The position numbers were made by a program, and so were the translations under genes. From Rhodoferax sp. (lineage in GTDB: Bacteria; Pseudomonadota; Gammaproteobacteria; Burkholderiales; Burkholderiaceae_C): a stretch of DNA of 38,102 nt. This document shows positions 27,224 to 36,222 of this stretch, piece by piece (the stretch's first letter is position 1; every line of letters begins with the position of its first letter). The notes beneath the pieces are model-generated. The model worked only from the letters and a program-made list of their open reading frames with translations, made no database searches and was not told the origin of the DNA. Location of the stretch: positions 1 to 38,102 of the forward strand of contig NZ_JAQTMS010000049.1 in assembly GCF_028714215.1 (NCBI RefSeq), written 5' to 3'.

Positions 27224-29198
27224 GCGCTTGCAGCGCCTCGGCAAACTCCTCTTCCGAACTTATTCTTCGCATCGGCGGCAATGCCGCCAACAGTCGGCGG
27301 CCATAGCCCATGACGGCCAGTCGGGTGTCGCAAACAACCAGGATGCCACGATCCGATTCGCGGCGGATCAAGCGTCCGGCGCCTTGCTTGAGGGCGATGG
27401 CCGCTTCCGGCATGTAGTAATCGTTGAATACGCTGCGTCCCATCGCCTCCAGACGATTGGAGCGCGCCTCGACCAACGGATCGTTGGGTGGCGGGAACGG
27501 CAGTTTGTCAATGACGACCAGTTGCAGCGCATCGCCCGGTATATCCACGCCTTCCCAAAAAGAGGCCGATGCGACCAGCACACAACCGGCCCCGCCGTCC
27601 TGAGCACCGAGACGAAACCGCTCCATCAGCTGGCGTTTCGGCTGCTGCCCCTGGACCAGAATTTGCAGGCCTTGCACGTCCGGGAACTGGCGCTGCAAGG
27701 CTTCGCTAATGGCCTGCAAAGCGCGCAGCGTGGTGGTCAGAACCAGGGTCCGGCCGCCAATCGCCGCCGCCGCGCCGGCCACAAAATGGGCCACTTGCGC
27801 GCTGTGCGCCGGATCACTGGGTTTCGACAAATGGCGTGGCACGTAGAGGGCCGCTTGCGCCGCATAGTCGAACGGACTGCCGATTTTCAGGATTTCGGCG
27901 TCCTCCAGTCCGCACGACTCGGTAAACCAGCGCAAGCGCGCGTCGGCGCCCAGTGTCGCAGAGGTAAAGATCCAGGAGCGCTGCGAACCCTGCGCATCGG
28001 CTGGCGTGGTGAGCCGGGTCCGGACCATGTCCGCAATGTCCAGCGGCGACTCCACCAGACTCAGTTGCGTTCCGACATCCAGCCAGCGCACCGATTCGCT
28101 GGCACAGGGTTGCGAAAACAAACCTAGTCGCTCGATCAGGCCCGCGACCCGCTCGCTCAAACGCAACAAATCAGGAGCCATCTCACTCAGCGTCGAGAGC
28201 GCCTGCGCGGCCCGCGCGCAGGCCGCGTGCACCTCGCCCAATGCCTCCTGCCACTCCGGCAGGCTCAATTGCTCCGGCGCCGCACCGACCCAGCGCAGTC
28301 TGGCGCCTGGACCGGTCCGCCCCACCACCAGGCGCAAATCACGCGCGGCGCGCTCGGCATCGCCCGCCAGGGTCTGCCAATCCGCCAGTCCGCGCGCATG
28401 CTGCAAACCGCAGGCCAGCAAATCGCGGGCAAAGTCGAACAACTGGCCGGTTGTCAATTGCTGGCCCAAAAACTGCACACCGGTTTCATTGAGCTGATGG
28501 GCTTCGTCAAAGATGACTGTGCGCACCGTCGGCAGCAGTTCCGCCATGCCGGATTCGCGGACCGCCAGATCGGCAAAAAACAAGTGATGATTGACCACCA
28601 CGACATCCGCTGCCAGAGCCTCTCGCCTGGCCTGATTGACATGACAGGCACGCAAATGGGGGCACTGCGAGCCCAGGCAATTGTCGCGTGAAGAGGTGAC
28701 CAGCGGGATCACCGGCGAGCGCTCGTCGAGGCCCGGCAGTTCGGCCAGATCGCCGCTGCGGGTAAGCAGCGCCCACTCTTCAATTTTGGCCAATGTCCGC
28801 AACGTCACGCGGTTCTCGAAATGGGCTTGTTGCCGCGCCACTTCCAGACGCTGCGGGCACAGATAGCTGGCACGCCCCTTGAGCAGGGCGGTGCGTACCG
28901 GCAGGCCCAGGGCCTTGATCAAAAGAGGCAGGTCGCGACCGAACAGCTGGTCTTGCAAGGTCTTGGTGGCGGTGGAGAGAAGGACGCGCGTGCCGCTCAG
29001 CAACACCGGCACCAGATAGGAAAAAGTCTTGCCGATGCCGGTCCCGGCTTCGACCACCAGCACCCCACCCTCGTCGATGGTGTGTGCAATCGCCATGGCC
29101 ATATCGGTTTGGCCGTCTCTGGACTTGAATTCCTCCACCGCACGCGACAACACCCCGCTTGGCGCGAAAGCCTCGCGCACAAGATCCTTCAGACTCAT
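27186..29198 (-). CDS. dinG: DinG/YoaA-family ATP-dependent DNA helicase
   Basis: This 670-residue superfamily 2 helicase is of the XPD-like, iron-sulfur type. Walker A is EAGTGIGKTFSYL and the DEAH box is in VIFDEAHQLNET. Four cysteines that can bind a [4Fe-4S] cluster are in ASYLCPQR and DNCLGSQCPHLRACH. The C-terminal helicase motifs are ASFWEGVDIPGD and QGAGRLIRRESDRG. DinG and YoaA unwind DNA with 5'-3' polarity and act at R-loops and replication-repair structures; this length (about 640-670) suits YoaA as well as short DinG forms, so the symbol is tentative. It starts at ATG 29198, three bases after the DUF465 gene. Its last 38 bases overlap the bamD end. Confidence 0.88.
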   Translation of the reverse strand: MSLKDLVREAFAPSGVLSRAVEEFKSRDGQTDMAMAIAHTIDEGGVLVVEAGTGIGKTFSYLVPVLLSGTRVLLSTATKTLQDQLFGRDLPLLIKALGLPVRTALLKGRASYLCPQRLEVARQQAHFENRVTLRTLAKIEEWALLTRSGDLAELPGLDERSPVIPLVTSSRDNCLGSQCPHLRACHVNQARREALAADVVVVNHHLFFADLAVRESGMAELLPTVRTVIFDEAHQLNETGVQFLGQQLTTGQLFDFARDLLACGLQHARGLADWQTLAGDAERAARDLRLVVGRTGPGARLRWVGAAPEQLSLPEWQEALGEVHAACARAAQALSTLSEMAPDLLRLSERVAGLIERLGLFSQPCASESVRWLDVGTQLSLVESPLDIADMVRTRLTTPADAQGSQRSWIFTSATLGADARLRWFTESCGLEDAEILKIGSPFDYAAQAALYVPRHLSKPSDPAHSAQVAHFVAGAAAAIGGRTLVLTTTLRALQAISEALQRQFPDVQGLQILVQGQQPKRQLMERFRLGAQDGGAGCVLVASASFWEGVDIPGDALQLVVIDKLPFPPPNDPLVEARSNRLEAMGRSVFNDYYMPEAAIALKQGAGRLIRRESDRGILVVCDTRLAVMGYGRRLLAALPPMRRISSEEEFAEALQALTRTSTTDPSWP

Positions 29199-29201
29199 CC
29201 G

Positions 29202-29405
29202 TCAGGCGGGCTCGTCAGGATTCAACAGGCGTTCAATTCGTGCTATTTCGTCGCGCAAACTGAGCCGTCTCTTCTTGAGCCGTCGCATCAGGAGTTCATC
29301 CAGAGGTGTCTCACTACTGGCGCGGTCTATCATGGCATCCAGATCGCCGTGCTCGATGCGCAAGTCAATCAGCCGCCGTTCGGGAGAGTGCAGGTTAGAG
29401 TCCAC
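29202..29405 (-). CDS. DUF465 (YdcH-like) small protein
   Basis: This 67-residue, mostly helical, charged protein contains the DUF465 block LRIEHGDLDAMIDRASSETP followed by DELLMRRLKKRRLSLRDEIA. Such proteins (YdcH in E. coli) are predicted coiled coils with no established function. I chose GTG 29405 (MDSNLHSPERRL); the TTG at 29435 would add a hydrophobic run not seen in the family. It lies three bases upstream of dinG on the same strand, so both are probably co-transcribed. Confidence 0.8.
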   Translation of the reverse strand: MDSNLHSPERRLIDLRIEHGDLDAMIDRASSETPLDELLMRRLKKRRLSLRDEIARIERLLNPDEPA

Positions 29406-29525
29406 AGCTTCAATCAGTAAAAGTAAACAAACCAATCAATCGGGATATATTCGCATGCCGACTCGATAATACGTCCAAATAGAATGGCTCATCCCAGTTT
29501 TTCCCTCTCTTTTTAACGGCTCCAC
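29406..29525. promoter_or_regulatory. AT-rich divergent promoter region
   Basis: This 120-base gap separates the minus-strand DUF465-dinG pair from the plus-strand phosphatase and is clearly richer in A and T than its surroundings. GATAAT at 29465-29470 is a possible -10 box for the phosphatase, but I see no matching -35 box. No operator-like inverted repeat stands out. Confidence 0.35.
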
Positions 29526-30287
29526 ATGTCCAAAGGCTACCGACTCAGCGCATCCACCGGCATCCACAAGGGAGACCGTGAATACCAGCAAGATCAGGTC
29601 ATCCTGCTCAGCCACAAACGTGTCAGTGGCTGCGTGCTGGCAGTGCTGGCGGACGGCATGGGCGGGCGCAGCGGCGGACGCAAGGCCTCGGATCAGGTGA
29701 TGATGACGGCCAAGCAATTGTTTGAGCGCTACGCGCCGGAGACCGATGACGCCGGGGCGACGCTGATGCAGTTGGTGAGGGAGGCTCACACGGTCATCAA
29801 ATTGACCGCCATTTCCGCGGAAGAAGAACCGCACAGCACGGTGGCGGCTTTTTTGATCAACCCGGCTGGCGATTGCCACTGGGCGCACTCCGGCGACTCG
29901 CGGATCTACCACTTCCACGCCGGCAAGCTGGTGAAACGGTCGAAGGATCATTCCTACGTTCAGACGCTGGTCGACCGGGGCGAGATCACGGAAGAGCAGG
30001 CCACCGTTCATCCCAAGTCGAATATTCTGGTGGGCTGCCTTGGCACCGAAAGCGAACCCCCGGTGGATGTTCACCTGATCCCCCAACTGCGCGCCGGTGA
30101 TGTGCTGATGGCCTGCAGCGATGGCGTCTGGCACTACTTCAGCAACGCCGAAATAGGTTCGGTTCTGGCCAGCCTGTCGGCTCGCGAGGCAACCCAGTTC
30201 CTGATCGAGAAAGCGCGTTCCCGCGGCCGCGGCGGCGGCGACAACCTGTCGCTGGTGATCGTCAAGCTGGAGCCCCTGGATTCGTAA
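29526..30287 (+). CDS. PP2C-family Ser/Thr protein phosphatase
   Basis: This 253-residue metal-dependent phosphatase has the PP2C motifs in order: the N-terminal acidic/Arg region KGDREYQQDQ (residues about 15-24), ADGMGGRSGG with metal-binding Asp, STVAAFLI, AHSGDSRIYHF, and the C-terminal ACSDGVWHYF and GGGDNLSLVIVKL. All metal-coordinating aspartates appear present, so it should be active. No kinase is next to it; such stand-alone phosphatases often act on protein kinases or stress/secretion signalling factors encoded elsewhere, so the substrate is unknown. It stands alone between divergent and convergent neighbours, with a strong hairpin after its stop codon. Confidence 0.88.
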   Translation: MSKGYRLSASTGIHKGDREYQQDQVILLSHKRVSGCVLAVLADGMGGRSGGRKASDQVMMTAKQLFERYAPETDDAGATLMQLVREAHTVIKLTAISAEEEPHSTVAAFLINPAGDCHWAHSGDSRIYHFHAGKLVKRSKDHSYVQTLVDRGEITEEQATVHPKSNILVGCLGTESEPPVDVHLIPQLRAGDVLMACSDGVWHYFSNAEIGSVLASLSAREATQFLIEKARSRGRGGGDNLSLVIVKLEPLDS

Positions 30288-30322
30288 TTTGCCATCCGAG
30301 CCTGGCTCGGGCTACGGCAAAT
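30287..30322. terminator. Long hairpin between convergent genes
   Basis: An outer stem ATTTGCC (30287-30293) with GGCAAAT (30316-30322) encloses a perfect inner stem CCGAGCC/GGCTCGG (30296-30302 and 30304-30310). It fills the gap between the PP2C gene and lpdA and touches both stop codons. It is symmetric and so could terminate transcripts from both sides, although T-runs are short. Confidence 0.65.
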
Positions 30323-31749
30323 CAGAAATTGAGCGTGCGCTTGTCCACGGCCAGCGCCGCTTCCTTGGTCGCTTCGCTGAGGGACGGATGGGCATGGCAG
30401 ATGCGGGCGATGTCTTCGCTGCTGGCCCGGAATTCCATCGCCACCACACACTCGGCAATCAACTCGCTGGCCAGCGGGCCGACGATATGAACCCCCAGGA
30501 TTTCGTCTGTCGCGGCATCGGCCAGCATCTTCACCATGCCGGTGGTGTCGCCCAGCGCACGCGCCCGGCCATTGGCTAAAAACGGAAAAGTGCCGGCCTT
30601 GTAGGCACGGCCGGCGGCCTTCAGCTGTTGCTCGGTCTGCCCGACCCAGGCAATCTCGGGGCTGGTGTAGATGACCCAGGGAATGGTGTTGAAATTGACG
30701 TGGCCGTGCTGCCCCGCCATGCGCTCCGCCACCGCCACGCCTTCCTCCTCGGCCTTGTGCGCCAGCATCGGTCCGCGCACCACATCGCCGACAGCCCAGA
30801 CGCCGGGCACATTGCTGCGGCACTGGTCGTCCACCACAATGGCGCCGCGTTCGTCAAGCTGTAGGCCCACCGCTTGGGCGTTCAGGCCGGTGGTGTTGGG
30901 CACCCGACCGATCGACACGATCAGCTTGTCCACTTGCAGTTCCTGGGCCTCACCCTTGGCGTTGGTCCATTCAACACTGACGCCCTGCTTGCCGCTCTGG
31001 ATGGCGCCGACCTTGACGCCCAGCTCGATCTTCAGCCCTTGCTTGAGCAAGGCCTTGTGCGCCTCCCGCGCAATCTGCTGGTCCACCGCGCCCAGGAAGG
31101 TCGGCAGAGCCTCCAGCACGGTAACGTCGGAGCCCAGGCGGCGCCAGACCGAACCCATCTCCAGGCCGATCACGCCAGAGCCGATCAAGCCCAGTTTTTT
31201 CGGCACCGCGCCCAGGCGCAGCGCGCCGTCGTTGGAGAGGATCATTTCCTCATCGAACGGAACACCCGGCAGTGCCCGGGCGTTGGAGCCGGTCGCCACG
31301 ATGACCTGCTTGCCGACCAGGGTTTCCTCGACCGCGCCGGCCACCTGGATCTGGTAGCCACCCTCAGTGGCTTGCACAAAAGAGCCGCGGCCGTGGAAGA
31401 AGCTGACCTTGTTTTTCTTGAACAGGTACAGGATGCCGTCGTTGTTCTGCTTCACCACCGTGTCCTTGCGGCCCACCATCTTGGCCACGTCCATCTTCAG
31501 GTCGGCGACGGAGATGCCGTGCTCGGCAAAATGGTGCTGGGCCTGCTCGAAATGCTCAGACGACTGCAACAAGGCCTTGCTGGGGATGCAACCCACATTG
31601 GTACAGGTGCCGCCCAGTGCTGGAGCGCCCTTGCTGTTTTTCCACTCGTCGACGCAGGCCACGCTCATGCCCAGCTGCGCGGCGCGAATGGCGGCGATGT
31701 AGCCACCGGGGCCGGCGCCAATGACGATCACATCGAATTGTTTGCTCAT
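30322..31749 (-). CDS. lpdA: Dihydrolipoyl dehydrogenase (E3)
   Basis: This 475-residue flavoprotein reoxidises dihydrolipoamide in the 2-oxoglutarate dehydrogenase complex, passing electrons to NAD. The FAD motif [10 protein letters not shown] starts near residue 11. The redox disulfide is Cys49 and Cys54 in [20 protein letters not shown] binding is in [16 protein letters not shown], and the catalytic His-Glu pair is in [13 protein letters not shown]. There is no fused lipoyl domain, unlike some pyruvate-dehydrogenase E3s of this group. It starts at ATG 31749, with AAGGAG overlapping the sucB stop. It is the last gene of sucA-sucB-lpdA, and the operon ends at the hairpin before the PP2C gene. 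Confidence 0.96.
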   Translation of the reverse strand: MSKQFDVIVIGAGPGGYIAAIRAAQLGMSVACVDEWKNSKGAPALGGTCTNVGCIPSKALLQSSEHFEQAQHHFAEHGISVADLKMDVAKMVGRKDTVVKQNNDGILYLFKKNKVSFFHGRGSFVQATEGGYQIQVAGAVEETLVGKQVIVATGSNARALPGVPFDEEMILSNDGALRLGAVPKKLGLIGSGVIGLEMGSVWRRLGSDVTVLEALPTFLGAVDQQIAREAHKALLKQGLKIELGVKVGAIQSGKQGVSVEWTNAKGEAQELQVDKLIVSIGRVPNTTGLNAQAVGLQLDERGAIVVDDQCRSNVPGVWAVGDVVRGPMLAHKAEEEGVAVAERMAGQHGHVNFNTIPWVIYTSPEIAWVGQTEQQLKAAGRAYKAGTFPFLANGRARALGDTTGMVKMLADAATDEILGVHIVGPLASELIAECVVAMEFRASSEDIARICHAHPSLSEATKEAALAVDKRTLNF

Positions 31750-31758
31750 CGCCGCTCC

Positions 31759-33015
31759 TTAGATGTCGAACAAGAGGCGTGCCGGATCTTCCAGCGCCTC
31801 CTTCATCGCCACCAGTCCCAGCACGGCTTCGCGGCCGTCGATGATGCGGTGGTCGTAGCTCATGGCCAGGTAGTTCATGGGGCGCACCACCACCTGACCG
31901 TTCTCCACCACGGCCCGGTCCTTGGTGGCGTGCACGCCCAGGATGGCCGACTGCGGCGGGTTGATGATGGGGGTCGACAGCATGGAGCCAAAAGTGCCGC
32001 CATTGCTGATGGAGAAGGTGCCGCCGGTCATCTCTTCGATGCCCAGCTTGCCGTCACGCGCCTTGGCGCCGTACTCGGCTATTTTTTTCTCGATCTCGGC
32101 AAAGCTCATCTGGTCGGCGTTGCGCAAAATGGGCACCACCAGGCCGCGCGGCGAACCGACCGCGATACCGATGTCGAAGTAGCCGTGGTAGACGATGTCG
32201 GTGCCGTCCACCGAGGCGTTGAGCATGGGAAATTTTTTCAGCGCATGCACTGCGGCCTTGACGAAGAAACTCATGAAACCGATCTTCACACCGTGTTCCT
32301 TCTCGAAGCGCTCCTGGAAGCGCTTGCGCATCTCCATCACCGGCGCCATGTTGACCTCGTTGAAGGTGGTCAGAATGGCGTTGGTCGATTGCGACTGCAG
32401 CAGGCGCTCGGCAACTCGGGCTCGCAAGCGGCTCATGGGCACGCGCTGCTCGGGACGCTCACCCAGGGACACGGCGGGCGCGGCCACTTGCGGCAAATAG
32501 GCGGCTGCGGCCTTGGGCGGCATGGTGACCACGGGGGCGGCTTGAGGTGCGGGAGCCGGAGCGGGTGCCGCGGCAAGCGCCGCCAGCACGTCGCCCTTGG
32601 TGACGCGGCCGTCCTTGCCACTGCCAGCGACGCTGCCAGCGGCGAGCTGATTGTCAGCCATCAGCTTGGCCGCCGCTGGCATGGCCACGCCAGCCTTGGC
32701 GGCAGTCGCAACGGCAGCTGCCACGGCGGGGGCAGCAGCGGGCGCGGCAGCCGGGGCAGCGGCACCGGCCTTGCCTTCGGTGTCGATTCTGGCGATCAAC
32801 TGTTCGGCCGTTACCGTGCCGCCGTCGCCCACCAGCAGTTCGACCAGCACGCCGGCGGACGGTGCCGGCACTTCCAGCACCACTTTGTCGGTTTCAATCT
32901 CGATCAGGATTTCATCGATGGCGACCGCATCGCCCACTTTCTTCTTCCACTGCAGCATGGTGGCCTCGGCCACGGATTCCGACAACTGCGGGACTTTCAC
33001 TTCTACGATAGCCAT
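31759..33015 (-). CDS. sucB: 2-oxoglutarate dehydrogenase E2 (succinyltransferase)
   Basis: This 418-residue dihydrolipoyllysine succinyltransferase is the core of the 2-oxoglutarate dehydrogenase complex. It has a single lipoyl domain with Lys44 in [13 protein letters not shown] and a long Ala/Pro-rich linker. The E3-binding domain ([20 protein letters not shown]) follows, then a second Ala/Pro linker. The catalytic domain ends in [20 protein letters not shown], with the active-site His and Asp. It starts at ATG 33015. It lies between sucA and lpdA; the gap to sucA carries two palindromic hairpins. Confidence 0.96.
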   Translation of the reverse strand: MAIVEVKVPQLSESVAEATMLQWKKKVGDAVAIDEILIEIETDKVVLEVPAPSAGVLVELLVGDGGTVTAEQLIARIDTEGKAGAAAPAAAPAAAPAVAAAVATAAKAGVAMPAAAKLMADNQLAAGSVAGSGKDGRVTKGDVLAALAAAPAPAPAPQAAPVVTMPPKAAAAYLPQVAAPAVSLGERPEQRVPMSRLRARVAERLLQSQSTNAILTTFNEVNMAPVMEMRKRFQERFEKEHGVKIGFMSFFVKAAVHALKKFPMLNASVDGTDIVYHGYFDIGIAVGSPRGLVVPILRNADQMSFAEIEKKIAEYGAKARDGKLGIEEMTGGTFSISNGGTFGSMLSTPIINPPQSAILGVHATKDRAVVENGQVVVRPMNYLAMSYDHRIIDGREAVLGLVAMKEALEDPARLLFDI

Positions 33016-33035
33016 ATCAAAACCTCTTTCTTTGC

Positions 33036-33102
33036 GGGACCGCTCTCAAGCCCTGTCCCCAACATTTATCTGATTTGCCGGACCTGCGTTCAACGCTGTC
33101 CG
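33036..33102. repeat. Two GGAC/GTCC hairpins between sucA and sucB
   Basis: One hairpin pairs GGGAC (33036-33040) with GTCCC (33055-33059), with inner GCT/AGC; the other pairs CGGAC (33079-33083) with GTCCG (33098-33102), with inner GCG/CGC around TTCAA. Both resemble the repeats at 17146-17223. They lie in the 98-base gap between the sucA stop and the sucB start. They may adjust the stoichiometry of E1 and E2 through mRNA processing or stability, which is inference. Confidence 0.6.
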
Positions 33103-33113
33103 CAATGGATCCC

Positions 33114-36035
33114 TTACTTGGACAGGATGGCGCCCTTGAGCTTGCCGAACGCACCTTCGACCAGCGCTTTTTGCTGCTCCTGGTGCAGATGCGAATAACC
33201 GACGGCCGGCGAGGCCGAGGCGGCGCGACCCGAGTAGCCCAGCTTCTGTCCGTCGAGCATGTTCTCCAGGATGTAGTGCTGCACAAAGAACCAGGCGCCC
33301 TGGTTCTGCGGCTCGTCCTGGCACCATACCAGTTCGGTCGCCGCCGCGTACTTCTTCAGCTCGGCGGCAAAGGCCTTGTGCGGAAACGGATAGAGCTGCT
33401 CGACGCGCAGAATGGCCACGTCGTCGGCGCCTTTTTCCTCGCGCTTCTTGACCAGGTCGTAGTACACCTTGCCCGAGCAAGCCACCACGCGCTTGACCTT
33501 CTCGGCCTTCTTGATGACTTCGTCCCGGTTCTCGGGAATGACGGTCTGAAAGCTGCCCTTGGTGAACTCCGACAGCGGCGATGCCGCGTCTTTCGCCCGC
33601 AGCAGCGACTTGGGCGTCATGATGATCAGCGGCTTGCGCAGGTTGCGCACCATCTGGCGGCGCAGGATGTGGAAGATCTGGCTCGCCGTGGTCGGTTGCA
33701 CCACCTGCATGTTGGTGTCGGCGCTGAGCTGCATGAAGCGCTCCAGCCGTGCCGAGCTGTGCTCCGGACCCTGGCCCTCGTAGCCGTGCGGCAGCATCAG
33801 CGTGATGCCGTTGACGCGGCCCCATTTCACTTCGCCGGAGGCGATGAACTGGTCTATCACCACCTGCGCGCCGTTGGCGAAATCGCCGAACTGGGCTTCC
33901 CAGATCACCAGCGTGTTGGGGTCGTTGGAGGCGTAGCCGTACTCGAAGCCCAGTACCGCCTCCTCCGACAGGATGGAGTCGATCACCACGAACGGCGCCT
34001 GGCCATCGGCCACGTTTTGCAGCGGCGTGTAGGTGCCCTCGTCGAACTTCTCGCGGTTCTGGTCATGAATCACCGCATGCCGGTGCGTGAAGGTGCCGCG
34101 GCCGCAGTCTTCGCCGCTCAGGCGCACCGGGTAACCACCGGCCACCAGGGAGGCAAAAGCCATGTGTTCGCCCATGCCCCAATCGACCGGAATGTCCCCG
34201 CGGCCCATGGCGGCACGGTCGGCATAAACCTTCTTCACCAGTTGGTGCGGCGCAATCGTGTCGGGCAAAGTGGTGAGCCGCTCGGCCAGCCGCTTCCACT
34301 CGGTCGGCGCAATGGCAGTATCGCCGGCGTCGGTCCACTTCTTGCCAATGAAAGGCGTCCAGTCGACCGCGTACTTGCTCTTGAAATTGGTCACCACCGG
34401 GTCGAAGGTGTTCCTGCCGGCGTCCAGCGCGGCGCGCGTTGCCTTCACCATGTCGTCGCCCAGCGTGGCGCCCAGCCCTTGCGCCGCCAGCTTGTCGGCA
34501 TACAGCTTGCGGGTTCCCGGATGCAGGGCAATCTTCTTGTACATCAGGGGCTGGGTCAGCGCCGGCGTGTCCTGCTCGTTGTGCCCCAGTTTGCGGAAAC
34601 AGACGATGTCGACCACCACGTCCTTCTGGAATTCCATGCGGTATTGCAGCGCGATCTGGGTCGCCAGCACCACCGCCTCGGGGTCATCGCCGTTGACGTG
34701 CAACACTGGCGCCTTGATCATCTTGACGATGTCGGAGCAATACAGGGAGGAGCGCGTGTCGCGCGGGTCGCTGGTGGTGAATCCGATCTGGTTGTTGATC
34801 ACGATGTGCACCGTGCCGCCGGTGGTGTAGCCGCGCGTCTCGGCCAGCGCCAGCGTCTCCATCACCACGCCCTGGCCGGCAAAAGCGGCGTCGCCGTGCA
34901 CCAGGATCGGCAGCACCTGTTTGCCCTTGGGGTCGGCGCGCCGGTCCATGCGCGCGCGCACCGAGCCCTCCACCACCGGATTGACGATTTCAAGGTGCGA
35001 CGGATTGAAGGCCAGCGACAGGTGCACCGGACCGCCCGGCGTGGCGACGTCGGAGCTGAAACCCTGGTGGTACTTGACGTCGCCGCTGGACAGGTCTTCC
35101 GGTGCCGTGTGGTCGAACTCGGCGAACAGGTCGGCCGGCATTTTGCCCAGCGAGTTGACCAGTACGTTCAAGCGGCCGCGGTGCGCCATGCCGATCACAA
35201 TTTCCTGCAGGCCGACGGCGCCGCCGCCCTGGATCAGTTCGTCCATGGCGGCGATGAAGCTCTCGCCGCCTTCCAGCGAGAAGCGCTTCTGCCCCACGTA
35301 TTTGGTGTGCAGGAAACGCTCCAGCCCCTCGGCCGCGGTCAAACGGTCGAGGATGTGTTTCTTCTTGTCGGCGCTGAAGTCGGGCTTGGAGCGAATGCTC
35401 TCCAGCTTCTGCTGCCACCAGCGCTTCTGGTGCTGATCGGTGATGTACATGTACTCGGCACCGATGGTGCCGCAGTAGGTCTGGCGCAGCGCGTTCATCA
35501 GCTCGCGCAGGCTCATGCTGTCCTTGCCGAAGAAGGTGTTGCTGGTGTTGAACACCGCTTCCTGATCGGCGTCACTGAAACCGTAGAACGAGGGCTCCAG
35601 TTCGGGAATCTTGTCGCGCTCGGTGCGTTTCAGCGGGTCCAGATCGGCCCAACCAGCGCCCACATTGCGATAGGCGGCAATCAGTTGCTGCGCCGCGGTT
35701 CTCTTGCGCCCCATTTCGGCATCGACGTTGGCCACCACCACTCTGGTGCCACCCTGCTTGGCCCGTTCGGCAAAGGCATTGATGACCGGCAGATGCGGCA
35801 CGTCCTTGGCATTGCTGCCGTCGACCGCCGGCACATTCTGCAAGGCGTCGAAGTAATCGCGCCAGGTATCGGGCACGCTGCCGGGATTGGCGAGGTAGTT
35901 TTCGTACACCTCCTCGACATAGGGCGCGTTGCCGCCAAAGAGATAGGTGTTGGCCTGATAGGCCTGGTAGACGGATGACGCGGACGAAGCTGTCGCTGGC
36001 GCGGCAGCCGTCCCGCGGGACGCAATTTCACTCAT
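33114..36035 (-). CDS. sucA: 2-oxoglutarate dehydrogenase E1
   Basis: This 973-residue thiamine-diphosphate enzyme decarboxylates 2-oxoglutarate and passes the succinyl group to SucB. The N-terminal segment YLFGGNAPYVEEVYENYLAN is typical. TPP and substrate blocks include IVIGMAHRGRLNVLVNSLGK, LVHGDAAFAGQGVVMETLAL and the NNQIGFTTSDPRD segment. The C-terminal transketolase-like half has GEDCGRGTFTHRHAV. The length is near E. coli SucA (933) with small insertions. It starts at ATG 36035 and heads the operon; the 187-base upstream gap should hold the promoter, though I see no clear hexamers. citrate synthase (gltA) and sdh genes often upstream are not in the window; prpE lies there instead, facing the same way. 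Confidence 0.97.
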   Translation of the reverse strand: MSEIASRGTAAAPATASSASSVYQAYQANTYLFGGNAPYVEEVYENYLANPGSVPDTWRDYFDALQNVPAVDGSNAKDVPHLPVINAFAERAKQGGTRVVVANVDAEMGRKRTAAQQLIAAYRNVGAGWADLDPLKRTERDKIPELEPSFYGFSDADQEAVFNTSNTFFGKDSMSLRELMNALRQTYCGTIGAEYMYITDQHQKRWWQQKLESIRSKPDFSADKKKHILDRLTAAEGLERFLHTKYVGQKRFSLEGGESFIAAMDELIQGGGAVGLQEIVIGMAHRGRLNVLVNSLGKMPADLFAEFDHTAPEDLSSGDVKYHQGFSSDVATPGGPVHLSLAFNPSHLEIVNPVVEGSVRARMDRRADPKGKQVLPILVHGDAAFAGQGVVMETLALAETRGYTTGGTVHIVINNQIGFTTSDPRDTRSSLYCSDIVKMIKAPVLHVNGDDPEAVVLATQIALQYRMEFQKDVVVDIVCFRKLGHNEQDTPALTQPLMYKKIALHPGTRKLYADKLAAQGLGATLGDDMVKATRAALDAGRNTFDPVVTNFKSKYAVDWTPFIGKKWTDAGDTAIAPTEWKRLAERLTTLPDTIAPHQLVKKVYADRAAMGRGDIPVDWGMGEHMAFASLVAGGYPVRLSGEDCGRGTFTHRHAVIHDQNREKFDEGTYTPLQNVADGQAPFVVIDSILSEEAVLGFEYGYASNDPNTLVIWEAQFGDFANGAQVVIDQFIASGEVKWGRVNGITLMLPHGYEGQGPEHSSARLERFMQLSADTNMQVVQPTTASQIFHILRRQMVRNLRKPLIIMTPKSLLRAKDAASPLSEFTKGSFQTVIPENRDEVIKKAEKVKRVVACSGKVYYDLVKKREEKGADDVAILRVEQLYPFPHKAFAAELKKYAAATELVWCQDEPQNQGAWFFVQHYILENMLDGQKLGYSGRAASASPAVGYSHLHQEQQKALVEGAFGKLKGAILSK

Positions 36036-36190
36036 TTTTTCGCTGACCTTCGTTTCCCTGCAGGAAACTATTAGCTGGTTAAAGCTGTTTGTTGAATAAC
36101 CTTCCGCGTCCCGGCTGAACCGTTTGGCGGATGCGACTGTGGCGTTGGGAAGGGCCTAGTAACCCGTTAATTGTGCCACCAAACACAAAA

Positions 36191-36207
36191 CCGGGCGGCT
36201 CGCCCGG
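36191..36207 (-). terminator. Intrinsic terminator of prpE
   Basis: CCGGGCG and CGCCCGG form a perfect 7-bp GC stem around a 3-base loop. On the minus strand it lies 15 bases after the prpE stop and is followed by TTTTGTGTTT, the usual shape of a Rho-independent terminator. It separates prpE from the suc operon. Confidence 0.75.
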
Positions 36208-36222
36208 CCTTGCAGGCCTGAC

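Noticed and set aside
33075..35978. A 967-codon open frame on the plus strand opposite sucA
   Set aside because: It is the antisense shadow of a long GC-rich gene. Its translation is rich in His, Arg, Gln and Val with no domain, while the minus strand encodes an unmistakable SucA. The 774-codon frame opposite lpdA/sucB (30874-33198) and the 633-codon frame opposite purA (6826-8727) were rejected for the same reason.
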